From NCBI RefSeq assembly GCF_000477435.1, contig NC_022576.1:124001-188000 (forward strand): a stretch of 64,000 nt of DNA. The letters are read 5' to 3'. Position 1 is the stretch's first letter. Each line of letters opens with the position of its first letter. A program made the translations under genes and the position numbers. This DNA comes from Candidatus Symbiobacter mobilis CR. GTDB lineage: Bacteria; Pseudomonadota; Gammaproteobacteria; Burkholderiales; Burkholderiaceae_C. Of this stretch, positions 38,527 to 47,959 are shown one piece after another. The notes below the pieces were generated by a model that saw only the letters and a list, made by a program, of their open reading frames with translations, was not told where the DNA came from and did no database searches.

Positions 38527-38922
38527 GTGGGTACTGCTTTAAGCGTGTTGTTGGTTGACGATGATGAATTCAGTCGCGATGTGCTCAAAGAGATGCTCGT
38601 TGCGCAGGGGGTCACGGATGTGCGCATGGCCGATAGCGGATTGAGCGCGCTGCAAACCTTGTCCACGCTGGCACATCAGCCGGATTTGATGATTTGTGAC
38701 GTATTCATGCCCGATATGGATGGCATCGAATTCATGTCTGCCTTGGCCGCACGGAAATACCGGGGCGGGGTCGTGTTGGTCAGCGGTGTCAACATTGAAA
38801 CCCTATCGATGGCACGCGATTTGGCCTCTGCCGCCGGGATCCAATTGCTGGGGTCTTTCGTCAAGCCCTTGCATCGTGAGGTGCTGGCTGAAGTGTTGGC
38901 AGGGCTGGGGCATTCCCGATAA
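38527..38922 (+). CDS. Single-domain CheY-like response regulator
   Basis: A 131-residue stand-alone receiver. The acidic pocket DDDE and phospho-acceptor Asp in MICDVFMPDMDG (about residue 59) are intact; the conserved Thr/Ser position is in VLVSG and the Lys in FVKPL. GTG start. No output domain and no kinase neighbour, so it probably works as a connector for one of the orphan kinases. The 113 bp upstream separate it from the PBP gene. Confidence 0.88.
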   Translation: MGTALSVLLVDDDEFSRDVLKEMLVAQGVTDVRMADSGLSALQTLSTLAHQPDLMICDVFMPDMDGIEFMSALAARKYRGGVVLVSGVNIETLSMARDLASAAGIQLLGSFVKPLHREVLAEVLAGLGHSR

Positions 38923-39074
38923 GCTTGCCTCGGTTAGCCGCCATAAGCAATTAGGGCGACTAGGGCTGACTGCGGCGATTGGGGGTGATTGGGCATCGCG
39001 CCATCGCGACTTGCGTCGCTCCTACAACGGGGTGCAATGGGATGGGTGCAGGGTTCCCTGCTTCACCCCGCGCC

Positions 39075-41408
39075 TCAACCCGGTGTAGCGACCGTATCGT
39101 CCAGCTCGGGTGTTTCGGATTTGCTGAGCTTGGTCTTCAGCAAAGGCTGGATATCGAGCTTCACCTGGTCCATATCCTGCTCGTCCGCGTCCACAGTCAC
39201 GCGCCCACCATCGGCTAGGCGGCCAAAGAGCAATTCGTCGGCCAGGGCCTTGCGGATGGTTTCCTGGATCAGCCGCTGCATAGGGCGTGCTCCCATCAGT
39301 GGATCGAAGCCTTTCTTCGCAAGGTGTTTGCGCAGGGCGTCCGTGAATGTGACCTCGACTTTTTTGTCTGCCAATTGCGCTTCGAGTTGCAGCAGGAATT
39401 TGTCGACTACGCGCAGCACCACGTTTTCGTCCAAGGGCTTGAAGCTGACGATGGCATCGAGCCGATTGCGAAATTCCGGGGTGAATGCACGCTTGATGTC
39501 GATCATCTCGTCGCCAGCCTCCCGCTTGCCCGTGAACCCGATGGCAGCGCGGTTCATGGTTTCGGCGCCTGCATTGGTCGTCATGATGAGGATCACGTTG
39601 CGGAAGTCAGCCTTGCGCCCATTGTTGTCCGTCAAGACACCGTAATCCATCACTTGCAGCAGGACGTTGAAAATGGCCGGATGGGCTTTTTCGATTTCGT
39701 CCAATAACAGCACGCAGTGCGGTTTTTTCGTGATGGATTCGGTCAGCAACCCACCCTGGTCAAACCCCACGTAGCCGGGGGGCGCGCCGATCAAGCGGCT
39801 CACAGCGTGCTGCTCCATGTATTCGCTCATGTCGAACCGGATGAGTTCGATGCCGAGGATGAGCGCAAGCTGTCGCGCAGCTTCGGTCTTGCCCACCCCG
39901 GTAGGCCCCGTGAACAGGAAGGCGCCGATGGGTTTGTCTGCTTTGCCCAGACCGGAGCGGGCCATCTTGACCGACGATGCCAGCATGTCCACGGCTTTGT
40001 CTTGGCCGAAGATGACGTTTTTGAGGTCGCGTTCCAGGGTGCGCAGCTTGCTACGGTCGTCCTGGGAGACGCTGGCGGGGGGAATGCGCGCAATCTTTGC
40101 GACGATCTCTTCGATTTCCGCTTTGCCAATAATTTTCTTGCGCTTGGAAGGGGCCAGGATGCGCTGGGCAGCTCCGGCTTCGTCGATGACGTCGATGGCT
40201 TTGTCGGGGAGGTGGCGATCATTGATGAATTTGGCGCTCAGTTCCGCAGCCGATTGCAGTGCAATGGCCGCGTAGCGCACGCTATGGTGTTCCTCAAAGC
40301 GGGATTTCAGCCCTTTGAGGATTTCGATGGTTTGCTCTACGGTTGGTTCACCGACTTCCACCCGCTGAAAGCGCCGGGCCAGTGCGGAGTCTTTCTCGAA
40401 AATCCCCCGGAATTCCTTGAACGTGGTCGCACCCACGCATTTGAGCTGGCCCGTGCTCAGCGCGGGCTTGAGCAGATTGGAAGCATCAAGGGTGCCGCCC
40501 GATGCGGCTCCAGCGCCAATAAGGGTATGAATCTCGTCGATGAATAGTACGGAATTGGGTCTGTCCTTGATGGTCTTGAGCACGCTCTTTAGCCGCTGCT
40601 CAAAGTCGCCCCGGTATTTGGTGCCGGCAAGGAGAGCGCCGATATCGAGTGCATAAACATTCGCGTCTGCCAGCACTTCCGGCACGTTTTTTTGGACGAT
40701 ACGCCAGGCCAAGCCTTCGACGATGGCGGTTTTGCCTACCCCAGCCTCGCCGACGAGCAGGGGGTTGTTTTTGCGGCGCCGACAAAGAGTCTGGATGACC
40801 CGCTCCACTTCCTGGTCACGTCCTATCAGGGGGTCGATCTTCCCGTCGCGGGCGAGCTGGTTGAGGTGCAGAGTGAATTGATCCAGCGCAGTTGCCTTAT
40901 CGGCCTTATCGCTCGGAGCTTCTTCTTGGTCGGTCGGGCTATCGGCCGCTTTGGGTGCGTCGCCCGTCTCGGTTTTGCGGATGCCGTGGGCAATGTAATT
41001 GACGACGTCGATGCGCGTCACCCCCTGCTGATGCAGGTAGTAGACGGAGTGGGAATCTTTTTCCCCGAAGATGGCGACGAGCACGTTCGCGCCGAGCACC
41101 TCCTTCTTGCCATTCCCGACGGACTGCACATGCATGATGGCGCGCTGGATGACGCGCTGAAACCCCAGCGTGGGCTGGGTATCGGCATCCTCGCTAGTGG
41201 GGATTTGCGGGGTATTGTCGTGGATGAACGTTGCAAGCGAAAGGCGCAGATCATCGATATTGGCAGAACACGCACGCAGCACTTCGGAAGCGCTGGGGTT
41301 GTCCAGCAAAGCCAGCAACAGGTGTTCGACGGTGATGTACTGGTGCCTTTGTCTGCGTGCTTCGACAAATGCCATGTGCAGGCTGACTTCCAATTCTTGG
41401 GCGATCAT
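39075..41408 (-). CDS. clpA: ATP-dependent Clp protease ATP-binding subunit ClpA
   Basis: AAA+ unfoldase that feeds ClpP. The N-domain has two Clp_N repeats ([19 protein letters not shown] onward). Two AAA modules carry Walker [10 protein letters not shown] and GPTGVGKTE and Walker [11 protein letters not shown] and [11 protein letters not shown]. Length is 777 residues from ATG 41408, slightly downstream of the longest frame. The ClpP-binding loop type IGF is in [10 protein letters not shown]. clpS lies 129 bp upstream on the same strand, the classic clpS-clpA pair. Confidence 0.97.
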   Translation of the reverse strand: MIAQELEVSLHMAFVEARRQRHQYITVEHLLLALLDNPSASEVLRACSANIDDLRLSLATFIHDNTPQIPTSEDADTQPTLGFQRVIQRAIMHVQSVGNGKKEVLGANVLVAIFGEKDSHSVYYLHQQGVTRIDVVNYIAHGIRKTETGDAPKAADSPTDQEEAPSDKADKATALDQFTLHLNQLARDGKIDPLIGRDQEVERVIQTLCRRRKNNPLLVGEAGVGKTAIVEGLAWRIVQKNVPEVLADANVYALDIGALLAGTKYRGDFEQRLKSVLKTIKDRPNSVLFIDEIHTLIGAGAASGGTLDASNLLKPALSTGQLKCVGATTFKEFRGIFEKDSALARRFQRVEVGEPTVEQTIEILKGLKSRFEEHHSVRYAAIALQSAAELSAKFINDRHLPDKAIDVIDEAGAAQRILAPSKRKKIIGKAEIEEIVAKIARIPPASVSQDDRSKLRTLERDLKNVIFGQDKAVDMLASSVKMARSGLGKADKPIGAFLFTGPTGVGKTEAARQLALILGIELIRFDMSEYMEQHAVSRLIGAPPGYVGFDQGGLLTESITKKPHCVLLLDEIEKAHPAIFNVLLQVMDYGVLTDNNGRKADFRNVILIMTTNAGAETMNRAAIGFTGKREAGDEMIDIKRAFTPEFRNRLDAIVSFKPLDENVVLRVVDKFLLQLEAQLADKKVEVTFTDALRKHLAKKGFDPLMGARPMQRLIQETIRKALADELLFGRLADGGRVTVDADEQDMDQVKLDIQPLLKTKLSKSETPELDDTVATPG

Positions 41409-41537
41409 GAAAACCTCGAACAAATAAAAAATGCGTACGCAAGGCTACGGAACCAATCTATGCAAAGGCTGGCCATCTGCAAAGATGCCCAGTCAGCATC
41501 GCTGTAGAAAGCGCCAACTATGCACTTCAAGGGCGGG

Positions 41538-41891
41538 TTAGCTGTCCGTAGGCTCACAGAGGCACTGTAGCGGATGCCCAGACTGTCGGGCAATCGACAA
41601 AACCTGTTCCACTTTGGTTGCAGCGATGTCGTAGGGGTAGATGCCGCATACGCCACGCCCTTCGTTATGCACCTGCAGCATGATGCGGGTGGCCGTTTCC
41701 AGATCCTTGCAAAACAGTTCCTGTAGTACGACGACGACGAATTCCATCGGCGTGTAGTCGTCATTGAGCAGGACGACCTGGTACATCGGCGGTGGCGCAA
41801 CAGTCTTGCGCCTTGGCTCCGTCACTGCGACGGATTCAGCCTCGATAGCGCTTTGCGACTTGCCTCGACCGGGCGGGGAAGGGTCAGTCAT
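41538..41891 (-). CDS. clpS: ClpA adaptor protein ClpS
   Basis: Delivers N-degron substrates to ClpAP and inhibits SsrA-substrate degradation. The core has [20 protein letters not shown] with the substrate-pocket Asn-Asp-Asp, then [20 protein letters not shown] with the conserved His. A basic, flexible N-terminal tail of about 35 residues precedes it. 117 residues. It is immediately upstream of clpA in transcription order. Confidence 0.96.
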   Translation of the reverse strand: MTDPSPPGRGKSQSAIEAESVAVTEPRRKTVAPPPMYQVVLLNDDYTPMEFVVVVLQELFCKDLETATRIMLQVHNEGRGVCGIYPYDIAATKVEQVLSIARQSGHPLQCLCEPTDS

Positions 41892-41971
41892 GGCAAAGAT
41901 TCTAGCGAGTGACTATCTGGCTGCGCCATGAGGCTTGGATAGGCATGGAATGGAGTGCAACCCGCATTCCC

Positions 41972-43456
41972 TCAACGCAGGAGCGCATCCCATATCGCAC
42001 GTGCCTTATCGGCAACGTCCTGCGGCATGGCGAGCGGCTTTCCCCATTCGCGGGCTGTTTCCCCCGGCCATTTGTTGGTTGCGTCGATGCCCATCTTGCT
42101 CCCGAGTCCACTGACCGGGGAGGCAAAGTCCAGGTAGTCAATGGGAGTGTGTTCGACGAGTTGGACATCCCGTGCCGGGTCGACCCTCGTGGTGATGGCC
42201 CATACGACTTCTTTCCAGGTACGGGGGTCGATATCTTCATCGACGACGACGATGAATTTCGTGTACAGGAATTGCCGCAGGGTTCCCCAGATTCCGAACA
42301 TGATTCGCCGTGCGTGGCCGGGGTAGGACTTGCGAATCTGTACCACGGCAAGGCGGTAGCTGCATCCTTCCGGTGGGAGAAAGAAGTCCGTGATCTCCGG
42401 GAATTGGCGTTGCAGCAGGGGGATGAATACCTCGTTGAGCGCCAGGGCCAGCATGGCCGGCTCGTCGGGGGGTTTGCCGGTGTAGGTGGAGTGGTAGATC
42501 GGCTCGCGACGGGTTGTCATCCGTTCCACCGTCAGCACCGGGAACCAGTCCTGCTCGTTGTAGTAGCCGGTATGGTCGCCATAAGGGCCTTCGAGCGCAT
42601 GGGCAAAGCCGGTAGGGTGCGTGGGGTCAGCGGCGATGTGGCCTTCCAGCACGATTTCCGCCCATGCAGGAACCTGGAGCGGGCAGCCGATGGCATCGAC
42701 GACTTCGGTGCGGCTGCCTCGTAGCAGGCCGGCGAATTGGTATTCGGACAGGGAATCCGGGATGGGCGTGACCGCTGCCAAAGTGGTTGCGGGGTCTGCA
42801 CCCAGCACCACGCAGACAGGGTAAGGCACGCCAGGATGGAGGGCAGCGTGTTCGCGGAAGTCGAGTGCACCGCCGCGATGCGGAAGCCAGCGCAGGATGA
42901 GATGGTTGCGGTCGAGGACTTGCTGGCGGTATACCCCCAGGTTTTGTCGAGCCTTGTGCGGGCCGCGTGTGACGACCAAGCCCCAGGTGATCAGAGGGGC
43001 GACATCCCCGGGCCAGCAGTGCTGGATGGGCAACTGGCCCAGATCGACATCCGCGCCTTCCCGAATCACTTCGTGGCAAGGCGCAGTGCGTACTTCCTTG
43101 GGAGCCATGTTCCATAGGCTTTTCACGAGGGAATGCGCCGAGAGCCATTCCTTCCATCCATGCGGCGCCGTGGGTTCCTTGAGGTCGGCCAGCGCTTGCC
43201 CCCATTGGCGTAGCTCGCGCATGTCCCGCACGCCCATGGCCATGGCGATGCGGTGCGTGCTGCCAAAAAGATTGCCCACGACAGGGATATCAAACCCCGT
43301 GGGTCGTTCAAAAACCAGGGCAGGGCCGTCTTTGTGGAGCGCCAGTGCGCATACCGCCGTCATTTCCAGATGCGGGGAGACAGGCTGGGAGATGCGCCGC
43401 AGCCCTCCACATTCTTCAAGCTGAGTCAGAAAGCTGCGCAGATCGCGGTAGGACAT
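41972..43456 (-). CDS. ubiD: 4-hydroxy-3-polyprenylbenzoate decarboxylase UbiD
   Basis: Decarboxylates the prenylated ring precursor in ubiquinone synthesis using prenylated FMN made by UbiX. The 494-residue protein has the UbiD hallmarks: [15 protein letters not shown] at the N-terminus, [19 protein letters not shown], and the catalytic E-R-E region around EIVLEGHI and YGDHTGYY. ubiX follows downstream of the window order on the same strand with 36 bp between them, upstream in transcription. It forms a unit ubiX-ubiD. Confidence 0.96.
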   Translation of the reverse strand: MSYRDLRSFLTQLEECGGLRRISQPVSPHLEMTAVCALALHKDGPALVFERPTGFDIPVVGNLFGSTHRIAMAMGVRDMRELRQWGQALADLKEPTAPHGWKEWLSAHSLVKSLWNMAPKEVRTAPCHEVIREGADVDLGQLPIQHCWPGDVAPLITWGLVVTRGPHKARQNLGVYRQQVLDRNHLILRWLPHRGGALDFREHAALHPGVPYPVCVVLGADPATTLAAVTPIPDSLSEYQFAGLLRGSRTEVVDAIGCPLQVPAWAEIVLEGHIAADPTHPTGFAHALEGPYGDHTGYYNEQDWFPVLTVERMTTRREPIYHSTYTGKPPDEPAMLALALNEVFIPLLQRQFPEITDFFLPPEGCSYRLAVVQIRKSYPGHARRIMFGIWGTLRQFLYTKFIVVVDEDIDPRTWKEVVWAITTRVDPARDVQLVEHTPIDYLDFASPVSGLGSKMGIDATNKWPGETAREWGKPLAMPQDVADKARAIWDALLR

Positions 43457-43492
43457 TGCAGGACAAAAAAAGAATCAGAAGAATCAGAGAAG

Positions 43493-44089
43493 TCAGCGAA
43501 TCTGGGGGCGCCAGGGACGGGCAGTCGCCAGCCCCAACAGCGCCAATACCCGTTCGACCGAGTGCCCGACCAGTTCGTCGATAGAGCTGGGGCAGTGGTA
43601 GAACGCGGGCATGGGCGGGAAAACGATGCCTCCCATTTCCGTGACGCTCACCATATTGCGCAGGTGTCCGAGGTGCAGGGGGGCTTCCCGCACCATCAGC
43701 ACAAGGCGGCGCCGTTCCTTGAGGGTCACGTCTGCCGCCCGGGTGATGAGGTTGTCGCAACTGGACATCGCGATGGCGCTAAGGGTACGCATGGAACAGG
43801 GAGCCACCACCATGCCGTGGCAGGGAAAGGACCCACTGGCGATGCTGGCGCCCACATCCTGCACGCCATGCACGGTATTTGCGAGGGCGAGCAGGGATTC
43901 CCGGGACATGCCGAGTTCCTGTTGTACTGTCATCCAACCGGGTTCGGATACGACGAGGTGCGTGTGTACTCCTGTCATGCCGTGCAGCACTTGCAGCAAT
44001 CGCTGCCCGTACACGGCTCCGCTCGCGCCCGTGATGGCCACGATCAGGTGCAAGGCAGAGTCTGGGGAACAGGGGGGATGGAGATCCAT
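43493..44089 (-). CDS. ubiX: Flavin prenyltransferase UbiX
   Basis: Prenylates FMN to make the UbiD cofactor. The Rossmann-like flavoprotein opens LIVAITGASGAVYGQRLLQ; family marks are VAPCSMRTLSAIA, SSCDNLITRAADVTLKERR and REAPLHLGHL. ATG 44089 (MDLHPPC) gives 198 residues, the usual size; the longer frame upstream crosses an intergenic repeat and is not homologous. Located 36 bp ahead of ubiD, co-directional with ubiT. Confidence 0.95.
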   Translation of the reverse strand: MDLHPPCSPDSALHLIVAITGASGAVYGQRLLQVLHGMTGVHTHLVVSEPGWMTVQQELGMSRESLLALANTVHGVQDVGASIASGSFPCHGMVVAPCSMRTLSAIAMSSCDNLITRAADVTLKERRRLVLMVREAPLHLGHLRNMVSVTEMGGIVFPPMPAFYHCPSSIDELVGHSVERVLALLGLATARPWRPQIR

Positions 44090-44172
44090 CGAAAAATGAA
44101 CACTGGTTGGACATCCTGCCCAGCAGGGCGGTACGTCGTGTTCCCGGCCTGCATGCCGGTTCTGGATTGTTG

Positions 44173-44321
44173 CTAGGAACCTATTCCAGTAGGGCTGCGC
44201 CATCGCATTGCACGCGGTGGCGGTGCTCGAAATCCTCATGTACTGTCAGTACATTCCGGTTCCTGCGCTCCGGCGCCACGCACACTGCTTCGGCTCGCCT
44301 GCCTACTGAAGTTGGTTCTAG
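44173..44321. repeat. Intergenic inverted-repeat element bounded by CTAG (149 bp)
   Basis: Begins CTAGGAACCTATTCCAGTAGG and ends with the imperfect inverse CCTACTGAAGTTGGTTCTAG (13 of 16 positions pair inside the CTAG ends). Interior holds a dyad TGTACTGTCAGTACA. Lies between ubiT and ubiX, with no ORF. The CTAG boundaries recur at 45947-46111. Confidence 0.55.
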
Positions 44322-44334
44322 GCTGGTGGAAAGG

Positions 44335-44820
44335 CTAATGCGGATGCTTGGCTTCGCAGGGCATGCAGTGCCGAGGTGACCATTGCGGACGCCATAGGGG
44401 GAGGTCGAGTGCATCAAGGGTGTTTTTGACCAGCAACCCCAGCTCGGTATCTCCCTCCATCGAAAGGTGTCGGCGGAAAAAGAGGGTATCCGGATCTTCC
44501 TGACGTAACGCGAGCTGGAGGAAGTGCCCCAGACTGGCACGGATCGTCAAATCCACCTTGCCGCCAGCAGGGCACGGAACGAATCGATGATCCAGCCACT
44601 GAAAATCGAAGACCCACCGAGCGTCATCGACACCAATGCGCAAGGGTCTGCCCTGCAGGGCTTGCGTCACATCACGTGGTAGGTGTCTGGCCAAGACGGT
44701 ATTGAGGGCGGTCACCAAGAACAGGGTGCCAGGGTAGGTGGGAAACACCCCGAGAATTTTGCCCAGTGGTGTGGGGATCAGAAAGTCGGGCAGGCGTAGG
44801 AAAGACGGGGATGGAAACAT
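44335..44820 (-). CDS. ubiT: UbiT, SCP2-domain accessory factor of anaerobic ubiquinone synthesis
   Basis: UbiT (YhbT type) binds hydrophobic quinone intermediates through a sterol-carrier-protein-2 domain and is needed with UbiU and UbiV for O2-independent synthesis. The C-terminal family signature FRRHLSMEGDTELGLLVKNT is clear, preceded by LNTVLARHLPRDVTQALQGR. ATG 44820 (MFPSPSFLRLPDF) gives 161 residues. It shares the strand with ubiX-ubiD and is divergent from btuF. The frame is open further upstream but unrelated. Confidence 0.88.
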   Translation of the reverse strand: MFPSPSFLRLPDFLIPTPLGKILGVFPTYPGTLFLVTALNTVLARHLPRDVTQALQGRPLRIGVDDARWVFDFQWLDHRFVPCPAGGKVDLTIRASLGHFLQLALRQEDPDTLFFRRHLSMEGDTELGLLVKNTLDALDLPLWRPQWSPRHCMPCEAKHPH

Positions 44821-44877
44821 GGTGAAGCAATGCGTTGTGGTGGAAAGAGGGGCCAATGCGATGGAGCAGGGCAGGGT

Positions 44878-44962
44878 GAAAGTGCTAGAGGATTGTGCCG
44901 CGCTTGTGCGTAGGGGACTTTGCCACGTTGAGGATGGGTGGAGCTTGCCAAGGCTTTGTGGG
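44878..44962 (+). promoter_or_regulatory. Possible degenerate cobalamin riboswitch before btuF
   Basis: The leader contains, in consensus order, GGGCAGGGTGAAAG (like GGGAA..GGTGAAA), CCGCGCTTGTG (like CCCGCAACTGT) and TTTGCCAC (like GCCACTG). These are the conserved core blocks of the B12 aptamer, just upstream of btuF. Matches are incomplete (CCGC rather than CCCGC, TGC rather than TCC), so this is tentative. Confidence 0.35.
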
Positions 44963-44965
44963 GGC

Positions 44966-45874
44966 ATGGCAGGAAGGGGCGAACGATGGCGAATGGTCCT
45001 TTTTGTACTGACCTTGGCGATAGTAGGCTGGCCAGTGCTGGCTGTGGAGGTGCGGGACGATCGTGGTGTGCTGGTCGATGTCCCGCATCCGCCGGTTCGT
45101 ATCGTCAGCCTGTTGCCAGCCTTAACGGAAACTGTATGTGCTCTCGGCGCCTGCCATCGTCTGGTCGCCGTCGATCAGGATTCGAACTTTCCGGAGTCGG
45201 CGCGTACCTTGCAGCGTGTGGGCAATGGACGATTCCCGGACCCCGAAGCCATCGTCGGGCAACGTCCAGACTTGGTGCTCGTATCTCCGGTCGCCTTGGT
45301 GGCGAATCGGCTGGAAACATTGGGGTTGCGGGTGCTGGCATTCGATCCGCAAACACATCGGGACGTGCATCGTGTGTTGCAGGTATTGGGTTCGGTGCTC
45401 GGTGTACCACACGCCGAGCGGGTGTGGGCTGCGATGCAGTCTGCCGTGCGCGATGCAAAAAACGCTTTGCCCGAATGGAAGCGCCCTCAGCGCGTGTATC
45501 TGGAGGTCGATCCGTCGGGCTTCGCAGCGGGGGAGGCATCCTTCATTGGCGAGACCCTGACTTTGCTGGGGGTCGACAACATCGTTCCTGCCAAGCTCGG
45601 TGCCTTTCCCAAACTCAACCCGGAATATGTATTGCGGGCGGATCCTGATGTGCTGATTCTGGGGTACCGCAGCCTAGGCAATCTGGGGGATAGGCCAGGT
45701 TGGCGACGCATGCGCGCCGTGGGGAAAAACAGGGTGTGTACGCTGACTGGGGAAGACCTCGATGTCGTGGTGCGCCCTGGTCCCCGGTTGGGAGAGGGAG
45801 CGCAGGTGTTGGCAAGGTGCCTGCTGCGCCACACAGCGGGTGGGGAGGGTCAGGGTAGCCTTGGTAGCCCATGA
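44966..45874 (+). CDS. btuF: Cobalamin ABC transporter periplasmic binding protein BtuF
   Basis: Captures vitamin B12 in the periplasm and hands it to BtuCD. Signal peptide MVLFVLTLAIVGWPVLA, then the Fe/B12 type periplasmic domain: VRIVSLLPALTETVCALGA, RPDLVLVSPV, PQRVYLEVDPSGFAAGEASF and ADPDVLILGYRS. ATG 44966 was chosen behind GGGGG because it leaves a clean signal peptide; upstream in-frame ATGs would add unrelated sequence. Length is about 302 residues. btuC follows after an intergenic repeat. Confidence 0.88.
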   Translation: MAGRGERWRMVLFVLTLAIVGWPVLAVEVRDDRGVLVDVPHPPVRIVSLLPALTETVCALGACHRLVAVDQDSNFPESARTLQRVGNGRFPDPEAIVGQRPDLVLVSPVALVANRLETLGLRVLAFDPQTHRDVHRVLQVLGSVLGVPHAERVWAAMQSAVRDAKNALPEWKRPQRVYLEVDPSGFAAGEASFIGETLTLLGVDNIVPAKLGAFPKLNPEYVLRADPDVLILGYRSLGNLGDRPGWRRMRAVGKNRVCTLTGEDLDVVVRPGPRLGEGAQVLARCLLRHTAGGEGQGSLGSP

Positions 45875-45946
45875 ATCTGCCACGAATGCCTTGCGTACAC
45901 TGGCCGACGATGCCACGCTTGCCACTACCCGAAGCCAATGTCGGCG

Positions 45947-46111
45947 CTAGTGCTTCCTTGCATAAGTCTGCGTTACTCCGAAAAGCGTTGGGGGCTTGCA
46001 GGATGAGGCGCAAAGCGCAGCAATAGCCATGCTATTGCGAGCATTTGCAACGACGTCATGCAAGATTCCCAACGCTTTGAAAGTAGCAAGATTTATGCAA
46101 GGAAGTGCTAG
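45947..46111. repeat. Intergenic inverted-repeat element bounded by CTAG (165 bp) spanning the btuC start
   Basis: Left end CTAGTGCTTCCTTGCATAAG and right end, inverted, CTAGCACTTCCTTGCATAAA form long imperfect terminal repeats (about 15 of 16 inside CTAG). The interior has a hairpin AGCAATAGCCATGCTATTGC next to GATGAGGCGCAAAGCGC. The btuC ATG at 46095 lies within its right arm. Confidence 0.6.
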
Positions 46112-47114
46112 ACATGGGTTGCGATGCCATGCACTGGCGGTGGCGTTGGTGGCTGGCACCATCGTGGCTTTCGCACTGGCTGTCGTCGTGGGCGTGGAGG
46201 GCTGGCAAGGTGGGGCGACCTGGTGGGACGACCCCTTCACGCGGCAGATCGTCTGGGAGATTCGGCTTCCCCGCACGATGGGTGCCTGGCTTGCCGGGGC
46301 CTTGCTGGGCTTGGCGGGCATGGTGGCACAGGGGTTGTTCCGCAATCCCCTGGCAGATCCCTATCTGTTGGGCAGCGCTTCGGGAGCAGCCTTGGGGGTC
46401 GTGCTGGTTTTGAGTACTTTCGGCATGTCCCCAGTCCTCAGCGAATGGGCGCCAGCCTTGGGGGTGACTGGCGCTGCATTTTTGGGGGGTGTCATCGCTG
46501 TATTGCTGACGGTAGCTCTGGCCGCTGGTGTGCAGGACACTTTGCGACTGCTGCTGGCTGGCGTGGTGGTGAGTACGGTACTGGGGGCTGTGGTATCGAT
46601 GGTCACGCTGCGGCATCCGGGGTTGTTGGCGTATGTGCAGACCTATTTGTTGGGCAGCACGGCACTGGTCGGATGGGTAGGGGTCGTGCTGATGATGATC
46701 GTCTGGGCTTGCGCTATCGCGGTCGTTGTGTCCACGGGCCTGGCGCTCGATGCCTTGGGGATGGGCGAAGACACCGCCCGGAGTCTGGGGCTGCCAGTGA
46801 GCCAAGTGCGGGTCGTCTTGATTCTGATCTTGGGCCTGACTACGGGGACAGCCGTGGCCCAAACGGGGATCATTGCCTTTGTGGGGCTGGCTGCCGCACA
46901 CATGGTGCGCAGCGTTGTGCCGGTGCGCCATGCGGCGTTGGCGGTGCTTTCCAGCCTGGCAGGGGGGGTGTTGTTGGCTTGGACGGATTTGCTGGCGCGC
47001 TGTGTGGCAGTGCCCAGCGAGTGGCCAGTGGGCGTGGTCACGGCCTTTCTGGGTGGGTGCTACCTTCTGGGAGTTCTCCATCTCGGCAAGAGCACAGGCA
47101 GGGGCGCACTGTGA
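46095..47114 (+). CDS. btuC: Cobalamin ABC transporter permease BtuC (FecCD family)
   Basis: Inner-membrane permease for vitamin B12. About ten transmembrane helices; family marks WEIRLPRTMGAWLAGALLGLAG, LADPYLLGSASGAALG, LGLPVSQVRVVLI and AQTGIIAFVGLAAAHMVR. ATG 46095 lies inside an inverted-repeat element; a longer frame (from 45996) or a later start are possible. Stop overlaps the btuD GTG by GTGA. Length is 339 residues with this start. Confidence 0.9.
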   Translation: MQGSARHGLRCHALAVALVAGTIVAFALAVVVGVEGWQGGATWWDDPFTRQIVWEIRLPRTMGAWLAGALLGLAGMVAQGLFRNPLADPYLLGSASGAALGVVLVLSTFGMSPVLSEWAPALGVTGAAFLGGVIAVLLTVALAAGVQDTLRLLLAGVVVSTVLGAVVSMVTLRHPGLLAYVQTYLLGSTALVGWVGVVLMMIVWACAIAVVVSTGLALDALGMGEDTARSLGLPVSQVRVVLILILGLTTGTAVAQTGIIAFVGLAAAHMVRSVVPVRHAALAVLSSLAGGVLLAWTDLLARCVAVPSEWPVGVVTAFLGGCYLLGVLHLGKSTGRGAL

Positions 47115-47884
47115 TCGCTGGTGAATCCCATGTGATGGCGATCGAGGGGATGGAGTGCAGGCGTGGCAGCAGGATCATCTTGCAGGGAGTCCATCTCACG
47201 ATCCCCGCAGGGCAATGGACGGTGATCGTGGGACGGAATGGCGCGGGCAAGTCCACTTTGCTGCGCGTGCTGGCAGGGCTGCTGCCGTATCGTGGGCAGG
47301 TGCAGTTGCGCGGGGAGGAACTGCGAGACATTCCCGATCGGGAGCGTGCCCTGCGGCTTTCCTGGATGGGACAGGACGAGCCGATTCCCCTGGCAATGCA
47401 TGCCTACGATGTCGTGATGCTGGGCCGAACACCCTACATCGGCTGGTGGTCAGTACCCACAGCAGCCGATAGGGAGGCAGTGGAAATGGCGATGTGCGCC
47501 ACACAGACCTGGGAATGGCGCGACAAAGGGATGTATGCACTCTCGCGCGGGGAGCAGCAACGGGTATTGCTGGCACGGGTGCAGGCCGCAGGCACAGACT
47601 TGGTGCTGCTAGACGAACCGTTGGTGCATCTGGATCACCATCAGCAGCGGCGCTGGATTCAGTGGGTGGAGAGCCTGGTAGCACGGGGTGTGAGCGTCGT
47701 CAGTGTGCTGCACGAGCTGAGCGTGGCCTTGCGTTCGCATTCGATGATCGTGCTCGGTGCAGGGCAGGTATTGCATAGCGGCGCGAGTGCTGCGCGCAGT
47801 ACGCATCAAGCCCTGGAAGCCGCATTCGATGGGGAGATTCGCGTACAGCGTTGCGATGGCAGGCTTGCAGCATTGCTGGACTGA
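47111..47884 (+). CDS. btuD: Cobalamin ABC transporter ATPase BtuD
   Basis: Powers the BtuC permease. Walker A GRNGAGKST, Q-loop MGQDEP, signature LSRGEQQRV, Walker B LVLLDEP and H-loop SVLHEL are all in place. GTG 47111 is favoured: AGGGG lies six bases upstream and the start overlaps the btuC stop (GTGA); ATG 47135 is an alternative. The frame is open far upstream through btuC, but that part is a shadow. The transporter then ends and an IS element begins 48 bp later. Confidence 0.9.
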   Translation: MIAGESHVMAIEGMECRRGSRIILQGVHLTIPAGQWTVIVGRNGAGKSTLLRVLAGLLPYRGQVQLRGEELRDIPDRERALRLSWMGQDEPIPLAMHAYDVVMLGRTPYIGWWSVPTAADREAVEMAMCATQTWEWRDKGMYALSRGEQQRVLLARVQAAGTDLVLLDEPLVHLDHHQQRRWIQWVESLVARGVSVVSVLHELSVALRSHSMIVLGAGQVLHSGASAARSTHQALEAAFDGEIRVQRCDGRLAALLD

Positions 47885-47959
47885 TGTATGCCCCTTCTTG
47901 GCAGGAGGGTAGGAGTTGTGCGGGCGGTGTTTGTCAAGAAAGATGTCCGCTTTTTTCAC

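Noticed and set aside
39048..39066. GCAGGG / CCCTGC hairpin after clpA as a terminator
   Set aside because: No T-run follows on either strand.
43253..44176. 307-codon plus-strand frame across ubiX
   Set aside because: Antisense to ubiX, which has complete flavin prenyltransferase motifs.
46124..47110. Upstream extension of the btuD frame suggesting a fusion protein
   Set aside because: This part is antiphase to btuC, which has ten membrane helices and family motifs; only the section from 47111 is homologous to ABC ATPases.
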